From NCBI GenBank assembly GCA_014804385.1, contig JAAUZW010000004.1, positions 34,449-85,563 of the forward strand: a stretch of DNA of 51,115 nt, given 5' to 3'. The translations under genes and the position numbers were made by a program. The notes under the pieces were generated by a model. The model did not search any database. It saw only the letters and a list, made by a program, of their open reading frames with translations, and was not told the DNA's origin. The stretch comes from Lachnospiraceae bacterium. Lineage in GTDB: Bacteria; Bacillota; Clostridia; Lachnospirales; Lachnospiraceae. Position 1 is the stretch's first letter, and each line of letters begins with the position of its first letter. Below are positions 1 to 7,190 of the stretch, in pieces.

Positions 1-647
1 CTGCGATGTGCAATGAGTTCTGCTATCTCCTGCTCCCTGACGGGCGGCTCGCCCGATAGGGCTTCCTCCCCATCCGACAAATTTTCTGCCCGCTCCAGAT
101 ATTTTTCCAGAAGGGCTTCATCACAAACTGCAATATTCTCATAAAAATCACCGGATTTGCTCCCGTCCGAACCTGTGAAGGACACACACCGCTCGTCCAG
201 TTCCTTCCTTAGACCGGCAAGCAGCGACTCCTCGTTCGTCCCCGGCTGATCCATCTTATTGACAAAGACAAAAACAGGCACCTGATAGCGTTCCAGTAAT
301 TTCCAGAGCGTCAGGGTATGACTCTGCACCCCGTCCGCGCCGCTCACAATGAGCACCGCGCAGTCTAAGACCTGCAGAGTACGCTCCATCTCCGCGGAAA
401 AATCGATATGTCCCGGCGTGTCGAGCAGGGTCACCTCCATATCTTTCCATGAAAAACGGGCCTGCTTGGAGAAGATGGTAATGCCCCGCTCCCGCTCCTG
501 CCTGTCCGTATCTAAAAAGGTATCTCTATGATCCACCCGCCCGGGATTTCTGATCTCTCCCGTGGTGTAGAGAATGCGCTCCGCCAGTGTGGTCTTTCCC
601 GCATCCACATGGGCTAACAGCCCAATGACCCGTTTTTTTTCTTTCAT
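1..647 (-). CDS. TetM/EF-G-like translation GTPase, 5' part only
   Basis: The frame opens with ATG at 645-647 and runs off the left edge of the window, so only the first 215 codons are present. It shows the translational GTPase signatures in order: P-loop AHVDAGKTT (residues 12-20), the switch I region ERERGITI, DTPGHIDF for G3, and NKMDQ for G4. The start MKEKKRVIGLLAHVDAGKTT and the phrase VLDCAVLIVSGADGVQ resemble the TetM/TetO ribosomal-protection branch more than housekeeping EF-G. It probably acts on the ribosome with GTP hydrolysis. Whether it confers drug resistance cannot be judged from this fragment, because domains III-V, including the tip loops that displace tetracycline, lie outside the window. 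An AGAGG box sits about 7 nt before the start. Confidence 0.85.
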   Translation of the reverse strand, partial: MKEKKRVIGLLAHVDAGKTTLAERILYTTGEIRNPGRVDHRDTFLDTDRQERERGITIFSKQARFSWKDMEVTLLDTPGHIDFSAEMERTLQVLDCAVLIVSGADGVQSHTLTLWKLLERYQVPVFVFVNKMDQPGTNEESLLAGLRKELDERCVSFTGSDGSKSGDFYENIAVCDEALLEKYLERAENLSDGEEALSGEPPVREQEIAELIAHR

Positions 648-697
648 CCTGTTCCTCTTTTCCCCACATTCTATCCTCTTTATTCGCATTTACACGA

Positions 698-736
698 CAG
701 AGCGACGCAAAACTTTAACTTTGCGCCGCCCCTCTG
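698..736. terminator. Imperfect hairpin between convergent-to-tandem genes
   Basis: An imperfect inverted repeat with outer arms CAGAG/CTCTG and inner arms GACGCAAA/TTTGCGCC lies in the gap after the chemotaxis gene stop (785). There is no clean T-tract on the minus strand, so it may be a weak terminator or an mRNA 3'-end structure. The inner arm resembles the GACGCAAG hairpins seen elsewhere in this window. Confidence 0.35.
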
Positions 737-784
737 TTTTCCTATTTCTATGAATCTGTCTGATCAGACTCCCTTTGAAACCGC

Positions 785-2248
785 CTATTCCTGATTTAAT
801 ATCTGTGCCAGTCGGTCTATGTCCGCCTGCACCTGACTCATGGAGTTCAGAATATCCTCGACCCCATTTACCTGCTCCTCCGTGGAAGAAGATATCTCCG
901 TGGTATTCTGTACGGAAGCCTGGGATATCGCCTCCACCTGCTGCATGGCATCCTGAAGTCTTTCCTTGCTCTCCACAATGTCACCGAGCTGTCCCTGCAG
1001 CTTCTCCGTCTCCTCGATCACCTGCCGGGAGAACATGAGCATCGTATCAAAAATCTTCACCGTATCATCCAGCTTCTCATTGGACTCCTGCACGATCACG
1101 GTATTGCGGTCAATGATCTTGTTCGTATCCCCAATGGTTCCAATGATATCCTTCAGGATCGCGTCAATCTTCTGGGTCGCCATAGTCGACTGTGCCGACA
1201 GGGCGTTGATCTCGTCCGCAACTACCGCAAAGCCCCTGCCCGCCTCACCGGCCCTTGCCGCCTCAATAGCCGCATTCAAAGCCAAAAGACTGGTCTGCCT
1301 TGCGATCTGGCTGATGCTGTCAATGATTTCACCAATAGAGCCTGATTTCTGTGCCAGAGCTGCCATACCCTCGGATGCCACCTGGGTAGCCTCAATGTTT
1401 TCGACAAACTTCCTGGCCAGTTCATCGATGGACACCTTACCCTCTTTATTCTTCTCCTCCAACTGTCTCACGTTTTCAACCGTCTGCAACACCCGGGCTT
1501 CCGAATCACTGATCCTGCCATCCAGATCATTGAAAATCTGAATACTGCCCTCCACCTGTCCGATCTGCTGCTCCACACTGCCTGCGATCTCCTGGCTGGA
1601 AGCCGCGATCTCGGAAGCGCTCTGTTCAAAGCTATGTAAGGAATCATAGATGGACTGAGAGGATTCCTGCAAACCCTCGAAAGCACCTCGGACATTGCCC
1701 AGAAGGTCTTCCACTTCTCCCTCCTTCTGCTCAACCGTCGCAAAGAGGGATCGTGTTCTCACTACGATAAAGACCGATACCGCAATCGCAAGGGCATATA
1801 CCATAATATCGAAAATCCATATAGCAGCGGTATCCATACACAGATACGCATCCTTAAATAAAATCATGGCTATCGCATTTACGATCACTGTCACCGCCGC
1901 GCATACCTTGACCACCGACAGGTCATAGTAGGCAGTCGAAAGAAACAGTACTAAGAAATATGCCTCCACCATCGCGCCAAATACGCCGGGGGTTCCCACC
2001 ACAAGAACCACAGCACCCAAACCCGGCAGCGCAGACACATACAGATATTTCGCCTTGGCACCAAGCGGTTTCTCAAGAGCCTTTATAATAAGGCCGCTCA
2101 GCGTTATGATCAATGCAATGCTATCCCTCATGCCTCCTCCATTAAAGAAAAGTACATAAAGAAATGCCACAATAGGAATCGCTAAAAGAAATAGAAAAAA
2201 GATAAAATTCATCAACTTTTCTTCGTCTTTTAATATTTTCAATTCCAT
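785..2248 (-). CDS. Methyl-accepting chemotaxis protein without extracytoplasmic domain
   Basis: 487 residues. The first 165 or so are about six hydrophobic segments (near 12-36, 43-60, 71-90, 92-112, 115-133, 143-165) with only short loops, so there is no large external ligand-binding domain and no obvious HAMP domain. From about 175 onward it is a long coiled coil with the conserved signalling hairpin at 316-347 (IARQTSLLALNAAIEAARAG followed by EAGRGFAVVADEI). The family controls CheA kinase through CheW; neither is in the window. This layout suggests sensing within or through the membrane, but the signal is unknown. The start is well supported by AGGAGG about 8 nt upstream. Gene ends without a partner; it looks monocistronic from its own promoter at 2289-2317. 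Confidence 0.93.
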   Translation of the reverse strand: MELKILKDEEKLMNFIFFLFLLAIPIVAFLYVLFFNGGGMRDSIALIITLSGLIIKALEKPLGAKAKYLYVSALPGLGAVVLVVGTPGVFGAMVEAYFLVLFLSTAYYDLSVVKVCAAVTVIVNAIAMILFKDAYLCMDTAAIWIFDIMVYALAIAVSVFIVVRTRSLFATVEQKEGEVEDLLGNVRGAFEGLQESSQSIYDSLHSFEQSASEIAASSQEIAGSVEQQIGQVEGSIQIFNDLDGRISDSEARVLQTVENVRQLEEKNKEGKVSIDELARKFVENIEATQVASEGMAALAQKSGSIGEIIDSISQIARQTSLLALNAAIEAARAGEAGRGFAVVADEINALSAQSTMATQKIDAILKDIIGTIGDTNKIIDRNTVIVQESNEKLDDTVKIFDTMLMFSRQVIEETEKLQGQLGDIVESKERLQDAMQQVEAISQASVQNTTEISSSTEEQVNGVEDILNSMSQVQADIDRLAQILNQE

Positions 2249-2288
2249 TTGTGTTTCCTCCTTTTTCTCACGTATATTTATAATATAT

Positions 2289-2317
2289 ATATTACAGTAT
2301 CCGGATTATAAAGTCAA
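2289..2317 (-). promoter_or_regulatory. Sigma-A-type promoter for the chemotaxis protein gene
   Basis: On the minus strand, TTGACT (2312-2317) is followed after exactly 17 nt by TAATAT (2289-2294). The predicted start of transcription is about 35 nt before the ATG at 2248. No sigma-28 box (GCCGATAA) is seen here, in contrast to the flagellin gene. Confidence 0.6.
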
Positions 2318-2331
2318 TCTGTAACGGCATC

Positions 2332-2937
2332 CTAATGATTATCATCGTTCTCTTCCGTCAGGCTCACAAACTTCGCGTAATGTTCCGGCTTAAACATCCG
2401 TCTGTAGAGGGCATCCAACGCTTCCAGAAACGCCCCCTGCGCAGGATTTCCCATGCGCATATATAAAACGCTGTAGTCCACGCCGAACAGCACAGCCCGC
2501 AGATTCGTCATCTCACAGCCGCAGGACTGATAAAAAGCGATCCGCCGTTCTCTGGTCAGGCGCTGCTTTTCGTTTTCTGCGGCAGCGGTCCGCTCGGACT
2601 CAATATAAAGCCCCGCCACCTGAGGAAGGTTTTCTTTAAAATAAGTACCAAAAAGCAAGAAGGCCCGGTGTCCCAGCCCCTCTCCCCGCCTGTCTGACAG
2701 GATCGCAAAATAGTCAAGCAGTGCGCACTTTGTCTCCTCGCAGAGAATAAAAACGGCGTAGCCTGCAAGCTTCTCCTCCTCATAAAGCCCAAGGGAAAAG
2801 CCGTAGCCCTCCTCCATGCTTTTGAGAATATGGCTTAAGGGCTTCAGTTCGTCAGCGGGGAAATCCCGCCGCATATAAGTATCATAAATAGATGCGATCT
2901 CCGTGTTTTCCAGCTTTTTTATCGTATACTGTGGCAT
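2332..2937 (-). CDS. GNAT-family N-acetyltransferase
   Basis: About 201 residues starting MPQYTIKKLENTEI. The central part GYAVFILCEETKCALLDYFAILSDRRGEGLGHRAF fits a GNAT fold: strand beta-4, then an R-R-G-E-G-L-G-like acetyl-CoA pyrophosphate loop (the family pattern is Q/RxxGxG/A). The substrate is unknown; the family acetylates amines on small molecules or proteins using acetyl-CoA. The ATG at 2937 is chosen over the longer frame from 2958 because GGAAG lies 7 nt before it and the upstream ATG lacks a ribosome binding site. Flanked by the chemotaxis gene downstream (83-nt gap with a promoter) and DUF512 downstream of its own promoter region; apparently a single-gene unit. Confidence 0.8.
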   Translation of the reverse strand: MPQYTIKKLENTEIASIYDTYMRRDFPADELKPLSHILKSMEEGYGFSLGLYEEEKLAGYAVFILCEETKCALLDYFAILSDRRGEGLGHRAFLLFGTYFKENLPQVAGLYIESERTAAAENEKQRLTRERRIAFYQSCGCEMTNLRAVLFGVDYSVLYMRMGNPAQGAFLEALDALYRRMFKPEHYAKFVSLTEENDDNH

Positions 2938-3035
2938 AGCTTTTCTTCCTTTCGCCATTTCAGCTCTTAAGTTTACATAACTCTATCCCCTCAATGTCAC
3001 AAGCGGATGTGTCACCTTTCTCATTCTACATTGAT

Positions 3036-4445
3036 TCATCTGTCATACCCCCGCACATACACAAAGCCCTCATTCTCCCTGTCCATGCGGTATGCCGGAT
3101 CAAGCAGAGCATCCACGAAATCCTGTCCTTCGGCCTCCACCGCCGTCACCGAAAGACCCAGTGCCTGCTCCACCCGGGACACCGTGACGTCATCCAAAAA
3201 TACCTGCTCTCCGCTGCGAAGCATATTGCCCGGGATCAACAGCGCCTCTCCCAAATCCACGCCCTGCGCCTGCGCTTCCTTTAGCTGGGCGATCAGATCC
3301 TGCCCCGTCACCAGCCCCGCCACCGTAATGGTCTCCCCGAAAAAATCATTTCGGATGGCCTGCACATAAATGGAAAGCCCGGGATAAGCCTGCATCAGTT
3401 TTTCCGCCGCCTCCTGTATGGTGGAAAAGGCCAACTTACCCGTGGCGATGGTCAAGCGCCGCTGCAGAGTGCGCTTCTTTTCCAGATAAGTCGGATCCCT
3501 GAGAGCCTCCTCAAGGGCCTGTCCAAACTCTTCCCGAAAAAGCCGCATCATGCCCACACCATTTTCCAGCTGGATGTAGCCGTCGTAACGCTCCTCCTCC
3601 GGAAAGTCCCGCTCCGCCAGAATATAAAACTCATCGCTGGCATGAACAAAGTGTAGACCGAATCGGTCAAAACAAGTTCTCTGGTACTCTTCGATCTTAT
3701 CGATGATCCTCCCGGCCTCCTCCTTCGTGAAAAGCCCAATCGGATACAGGCCTTCTCGAAACCGGCTGATCCCCGCAGGTACTAGCGACAGACTCCGCAT
3801 AAAAGGCAGGTACTTCATCAAATCCTCAATGCTTTGCCAAAGTTCCTCCCCGTCGTTTACTCCCTTACAGCAGACAATCTGCCCGTTCATCTCCACATGG
3901 CCCTCGTAAAACCGATCCAGAAACCGCAGCTTTTCCCCCGCGAAGCGGTTGTGCAGCATCTCGCAGCGGAGCGTCGGATTCGTAGTATGTACCGAGATGT
4001 TGATGGGCGCAAGCTGCATCTTCACAATGCGCTCCACATCCCGCTCAGTCATGTTGGTCAGGGTGATGTAATTGCCCTGCAAAAAAGAAAGCCGGGAATC
4101 GTCATCCTTAAAATACAAGGTTTCCCGCATCCCCGGCGGCATCTGATCGATAAAGCAAAAGATACACTTGTTGCTGCAGGAACGGTAGTCGCTCATCAGC
4201 CCATTCTCAAACTCGATGCCCAGATCCTCGTCATAGTCCTTGTCGATCTCCAGAAGCCACTCCTCACCGTCCGGCTTTCGCACCAGCACTTCCACATACT
4301 CATCCTTCATCAGATAACGGTAATCGAACACATCCTCTATTTCGTTGTCGTTGACGGCAAGAAGGCTATCGCCCGCCTCGATCCCCATCTCCTCCGCGAT
4401 GGAGCCGAGCTCAACCTCCTTTACCACATGTTCTTTTCCGTCCAA
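3036..4445 (-). CDS. DUF512 family protein with PDZ-like domain and CX3CX2C iron-sulfur motif
   Basis: 469 residues. Residues 5-60 read as a PDZ-like domain (GSIAEEMGIEAGDSLLAVND). C90, C94 and C97 in RSCSNKCIFCFIDQ form a CX3CX2C triad as in radical SAM enzymes, followed by the conserved run DDDSRLSFLQGNYITLTN. The C-terminal half carries the DUF512 region (FGLHFVHASDEFYILAER). The family is widespread in Clostridia and has no settled reaction; a radical SAM-type chemistry is inferred from the Cys motif only. The start is TTG at 4443-4445 with AGGAG just upstream, lying inside the end of the preceding small gene, so the two are likely translationally coupled. Confidence 0.88.
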   Translation of the reverse strand: MDGKEHVVKEVELGSIAEEMGIEAGDSLLAVNDNEIEDVFDYRYLMKDEYVEVLVRKPDGEEWLLEIDKDYDEDLGIEFENGLMSDYRSCSNKCIFCFIDQMPPGMRETLYFKDDDSRLSFLQGNYITLTNMTERDVERIVKMQLAPINISVHTTNPTLRCEMLHNRFAGEKLRFLDRFYEGHVEMNGQIVCCKGVNDGEELWQSIEDLMKYLPFMRSLSLVPAGISRFREGLYPIGLFTKEEAGRIIDKIEEYQRTCFDRFGLHFVHASDEFYILAERDFPEEERYDGYIQLENGVGMMRLFREEFGQALEEALRDPTYLEKKRTLQRRLTIATGKLAFSTIQEAAEKLMQAYPGLSIYVQAIRNDFFGETITVAGLVTGQDLIAQLKEAQAQGVDLGEALLIPGNMLRSGEQVFLDDVTVSRVEQALGLSVTAVEAEGQDFVDALLDPAYRMDRENEGFVYVRGYDR

Positions 4446-4449
4446 GCTC

Positions 4450-4626
4450 CTACTCCTCCATCACCGAATATTGCAGCATCTCGTACAGAAGCTTTGTCCC
4501 CTCTTTGATCTCCGGCGGCAGAAGCGCCCTGGCCACCAGCTTATATCCTTCCTCCGGTGCATCAATACGTTCTAAATTGGCATAGTCTCCGTCAATGCTC
4601 GCCACCCGGTACTGAAATGTGTTCAA
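4450..4626 (-). CDS. Small DUF3006-like protein coupled to DUF512 gene
   Basis: 58 residues beginning with TTG at 4624-4626, which has a perfect AGGAGG 9 nt upstream; an in-frame ATG at 4662 exists but has no ribosome binding site and would make 70 residues. The sequence YRVASIDGDYANLERID followed by ALLPPEIKEGTKL resembles the DUF3006 pattern (DGDYA...LP...KEGD), a small beta-rich family of unknown role. It ends 4 nt before the DUF512 start and shares its ribosome binding region, so a joint function is likely. Assignment to DUF3006 is from memory of the motif and not certain. Confidence 0.65.
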   Translation of the reverse strand: MNTFQYRVASIDGDYANLERIDAPEEGYKLVARALLPPEIKEGTKLLYEMLQYSVMEE

Positions 4627-4674
4627 AGTTTTGTTCCTCCTGTCCGTTTTCGTTCCGTGCAAAACCTTCTCCGT

Positions 4675-4856
4675 ATTATATCATATTCTCAGAAGCTGTA
4701 ATCTTTGGCAATGCCAACAAGAATTACGCAGTAATTCTTGCGACGCAAGCTGCTGAGCTTGCGTCTATTATATCATATCTCAGATGCCAATATGGTAAAA
4801 TATTTATGAAAGAATTGCTTTGCAATTCTTTGGTCGCAGGATGCTGATCCTGCGAC
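4675..4856 (-). repeat. Interspersed palindromic repeat, family 1, copy A (with extended -10 sites)
   Basis: Read on the minus strand this block has, in order: hairpin 1 with arms GTCGCAGGAT/ATCCTGCGAC (4833-4856), hairpin 2 with arms AAAGAATTGC/GCAATTCTTT (4809-4831), the spacer ATATTGGCATCTG, an extended -10 TGATATAAT (4767-4775), hairpin 3 with arms GACGCAAGCT/AGCTTGCGTC (4742-4765), and hairpin 4 with arms CAAGAATTAC/GTAATTCTTG (4718-4740). A second TGATATAAT lies at 4675-4683. Copies B (6697) and C (14707) share parts of this order. The promoter-like elements point toward the DUF3006-like/DUF512 pair. It fills most of the 287-nt gap after spoVAC; no gene is seen here. Confidence 0.8.
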
Positions 4857-4913
4857 GATTATACCCCAGTTCCTGCAAAAGCGCCATATTTGTTTCCCCA
4901 GAGTGCGCAGGTA

Positions 4914-5408
4914 TCACATCACCAGATAATTCCAGCCCCAGTACAAAAGCCCCAGCACCCAGCTTGAGAAGATCCCGTAAAGAATGACCGGCCCGGCAAT
5001 CGTAAAGATCTTACAGCCGATGCCGAACACCTGTCCCTCCTTCTGGTATTCGATGGCCGCCGAAGCCACTGAGTTTGCAAAGCCCGTGATCGGCACCAGC
5101 GCTCCCGCACCGCCCCAATCCACACATTTTGTGTATAGCTTAAAGCCTGTGAGCAGCACACTGATCAGCACCAAAAGCAGAGAGCACCAAGAACCCGCCG
5201 TCTCCTGATCGATCCCCATACGATTCGTCGCATAATTTAAAAAAAACTGCCCCAGCACACAGATCAAACCACCTGTCAAAAAGGCTTTCGCCATACGGGC
5301 AGGCAGACTGTATTTCGGTGTGGTCTGCTCCACATGCTGCCTGTACGCCTGCTCCTCCGCCTGCTGCGGTGTCATTGTTTTTTGATCCTGTTCCATAATC
5401 TCCTCCAT
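4914..5408 (-). CDS. spoVAC: Stage V sporulation protein AC
   Basis: 164 residues. After a polar N-terminus the protein has four or so hydrophobic segments and the signature ALVPITGFANSVASAAIEYQKEGQVFGIG, diagnostic for the SpoVAC/SpoVAE family; the N-terminal ARMAKAFLTGGLICVLGQFF identifies SpoVAC. In Bacillus SpoVAC is a mechanosensitive membrane channel for dipicolinic acid in spore germination. It is the last gene of the cluster here: spoVAD and spoVAE do not follow. Start is ambiguous between 5408 and an ATG four codons in; the latter has GGAGGAG immediately upstream, the former a GGGAG 9 nt upstream. Confidence 0.93.
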   Translation of the reverse strand: MEEIMEQDQKTMTPQQAEEQAYRQHVEQTTPKYSLPARMAKAFLTGGLICVLGQFFLNYATNRMGIDQETAGSWCSLLLVLISVLLTGFKLYTKCVDWGGAGALVPITGFANSVASAAIEYQKEGQVFGIGCKIFTIAGPVILYGIFSSWVLGLLYWGWNYLVM

Positions 5409-5467
5409 TCCGACGCACTCCCATGCTGCGTCCTCCGCAAATCCCGCATTCCGCGACTGCTATATCG

Positions 5468-5959
5468 CTATTGTAAAAATATCCGCTGCGTAAAATAAAT
5501 AACGCTCCCGATCAGCTTGCCCATCGCAACCGCCAATATCGCGATCCCCAGACCGTGACGAAATCCGATCCTCCTTGCAAAAACGGGTATGGTGTTTAAC
5601 ATCTCCGCGATGGCCAGTGCCAGACATCCCACAAAAATGCCCGCAAACAGACCAAAAATGATCTGTATCAGCGTCCCCGCAAAGCGCCATACCCCCTCCG
5701 TCGCTGCTGCCCCGAAAAGGGCATGCTCACGCACAAAGCTTCCGATCATCGCCCATCTGCTGTAAATACTGAAAAAGCTGCCCACCAGGGTGCCGCATAT
5801 CACCATCTCCTCCAACACGAACACCTTGTCCGCCACATGCATTTTCCCCGCGAAGCGCGGAATCAGTCCCACAGAGATAAGCACTGTGAACACCCCCGCC
5901 GAGACAATAAGACCTGCGCTCCCCCCGATCAGCGCCAAAAACATCTGCTTAAGAAACAT
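5468..5959 (-). CDS. spoVAB: Stage V sporulation protein AB
   Basis: 163 residues, an integral membrane protein with about five hydrophobic segments (LALIGGSAGLIVSAGVFTVL, EEMVICGTLVGSFFSIY, IIFGLFAGIFVGCLALAIAE and others). The motif FAGIFVGCLA...LNTIPVFARR is characteristic of SpoVAB. It is part of the forespore inner-membrane SpoVA complex that moves dipicolinic acid. The ATG at 5959 is chosen because GGAAGGAG precedes it by 4-5 nt; an upstream in-frame ATG at 5992 has no ribosome binding site. Its first 11 nt overlap the end of spoVAA, so translation is probably coupled. Confidence 0.93.
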   Translation of the reverse strand: MFLKQMFLALIGGSAGLIVSAGVFTVLISVGLIPRFAGKMHVADKVFVLEEMVICGTLVGSFFSIYSRWAMIGSFVREHALFGAAATEGVWRFAGTLIQIIFGLFAGIFVGCLALAIAEMLNTIPVFARRIGFRHGLGIAILAVAMGKLIGSVIYFTQRIFLQ

Positions 5960-6596
5960 CGATCTCCTTCCCCTCTCTGTCCGCCGTCGCAATGAGCGCC
6001 TGATTTACATCCTTTTCATATACCCGCATTTCCACCTCGATGGGCGTGGGATCTTTCGTGATCCGTCTGCCGCCGATATGGTTAAAAAAGACGATGATGC
6101 CCACCGCCAGACCCACCGAGTAGGACAGCTCCAAAATTCCGTACCCGTCTCCGGGCGCTCCCATCACCATTTCATAAATCTTCGAAAAGACCTCATTAAT
6201 CCCGATATCATTGTGAAAAGCCATGATCGTAAATGCCGTGCCAAAAAAACTGATCAGTGCCACAAAAAAGAGCTTGCACCACTGGACGAAGCCCTTGTGC
6301 CGGTCCACATCGATCCATTCCACCAGCACATCCGTCTCGCCCAAATTTTCCACGCTGGCTCCCGGACAGGCCTTTTCGATCTCCTGGATCACCCGGAGAA
6401 TGCTGATGACCTGTCTTTTGCTCTCCCCCTTCTTAAACTGCCACAATTTGACAGTCCTGGCCTTTGCCTGAATCTGCGGGTCGCTGCAGGTCAGCTTCCC
6501 GATATCCTTGACGAATACGTCCGGGGTCTGCAGCTCCACATTCTGTTCCGCTTTCAAATAGATTGTCGCATTGTTAGTTGACATAACTTTTCCCAT
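5949..6596 (-). CDS. spoVAA: Stage V sporulation protein AA
   Basis: 215 residues. The soluble N-terminal half (VFVKDIGKLTCSDPQIQAKARTVKLWQF...) and the two C-terminal hydrophobic segments (GFVQWCKLFFVALISFFGTAFTIMAF and GYGILELSYSVGLAVGIIVFF, followed by DPTPIEVEMRVYEKDV) match SpoVAA. It is the first gene of the spoVAA-AB-AC cluster for dipicolinic acid uptake or release in spores. The start is either ATG 6596 or ATG 6584; neither has a strong Shine-Dalgarno box. Upstream on this strand, GTATA about 17 nt before TATACTA is a possible sigma F/G promoter, but this is weak. Confidence 0.9.
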   Translation of the reverse strand: MGKVMSTNNATIYLKAEQNVELQTPDVFVKDIGKLTCSDPQIQAKARTVKLWQFKKGESKRQVISILRVIQEIEKACPGASVENLGETDVLVEWIDVDRHKGFVQWCKLFFVALISFFGTAFTIMAFHNDIGINEVFSKIYEMVMGAPGDGYGILELSYSVGLAVGIIVFFNHIGGRRITKDPTPIEVEMRVYEKDVNQALIATADREGKEIDVS

Positions 6597-6696
6597 CCAC
6601 TATAAAAACTTCTCCCGGCAAACTCACCGGCATGAATTTCCTACATGATAAGAAGTAGTATAATAAAAATTTTTTATTTTATACGTGAATTCTGTA

Positions 6697-6740
6697 TGCT
6701 ATACTAGACGCAAGCTCGGCAGCTTGCGTCGCAAGAATTA
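6697..6740 (+). repeat. Interspersed palindromic repeat, family 1, copy B, acting as promoter for DUF3842 gene
   Basis: Extended -10 TGCTATACT (6697-6705) followed at the expected transcription start by hairpin arms GACGCAAGCT (707-716 of the 6 kb block) and AGCTTGCGTC (6721-6730) with loop CGGC, then GCAAGAATTACT. This matches the minus-strand middle of copy A almost base for base. No good -35 is present. It points toward the DUF3842 gene 32 nt downstream. Confidence 0.7.
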
Positions 6741-6772
6741 CTACATCTGAAGCTATAATAAGGAGATTTTTC

Positions 6773-7177
6773 ATGAAAATTGTTGTGATAGACGGCCAGG
6801 GCGGCCGTATCGGTAAGAATGTGATAGAACAGGTAAAAGCAGGTCATAAGGATCTGGAACTCTACGCCATCGGCACCAACACCATGGCTACCTCCGCCAT
6901 GCTCAAGGCTGGGGCGGACTTTGGCGCCACCGGCGAAAACGCCGCGCTGGTGAATGTGTCCGATGCAGATATCGTGATCGGGCCCGTGGGCATCGTTTTT
7001 GCCAACGCCCTGCTCGGGGAGATCACCCCTGCCATCGCCGCCGCTGTGGGTGCCAGCAATGCCTTTAAAATCCTGATCCCTGTGAACCGCTGCAACCACT
7101 ATATCGCAGGCTGTGCGGAAAAATCTCTGGGTGAGTATATCCGCATTGCAGTGGAGAAGCTGGAGAGCATGCTGTAA
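6773..7177 (+). CDS. DUF3842 family protein
   Basis: 134 residues. MKIVVIDGQGGRIGKNVIEQ is a short Rossmann-like beta-alpha start with a glycine-rich turn; TNTMATSAMLKAGADFGATGENA and IPVNRCNHYIAG are the conserved blocks of DUF3842. The family is common in Clostridia and has no known activity; nucleotide binding is only suggested by the glycine-rich turn. AAGGAG lies 7 nt before the ATG. Transcribed alone on the plus strand from the repeat-borne extended -10 at 6697-6705, divergent from spoVAA, and converging on the flagellin gene with a 13-nt gap. Confidence 0.88.
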   Translation: MKIVVIDGQGGRIGKNVIEQVKAGHKDLELYAIGTNTMATSAMLKAGADFGATGENAALVNVSDADIVIGPVGIVFANALLGEITPAIAAAVGASNAFKILIPVNRCNHYIAGCAEKSLGEYIRIAVEKLESML

Positions 7178-7190
7178 AAACACCCGCGTA

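Noticed and set aside
4805..4880. Repeat copies A and C encode the same short peptide, ending RPKNC...AILS
   Set aside because: The agreement follows from the conserved repeat sequence; no gene start fits both copies, so a shared protein tail is not supported.
5790..6581. A 263-codon open frame opposite spoVAA/spoVAB
   Set aside because: The minus-strand spoVA proteins match known families; the antisense frame is His/Arg-rich and lacks a ribosome binding site.
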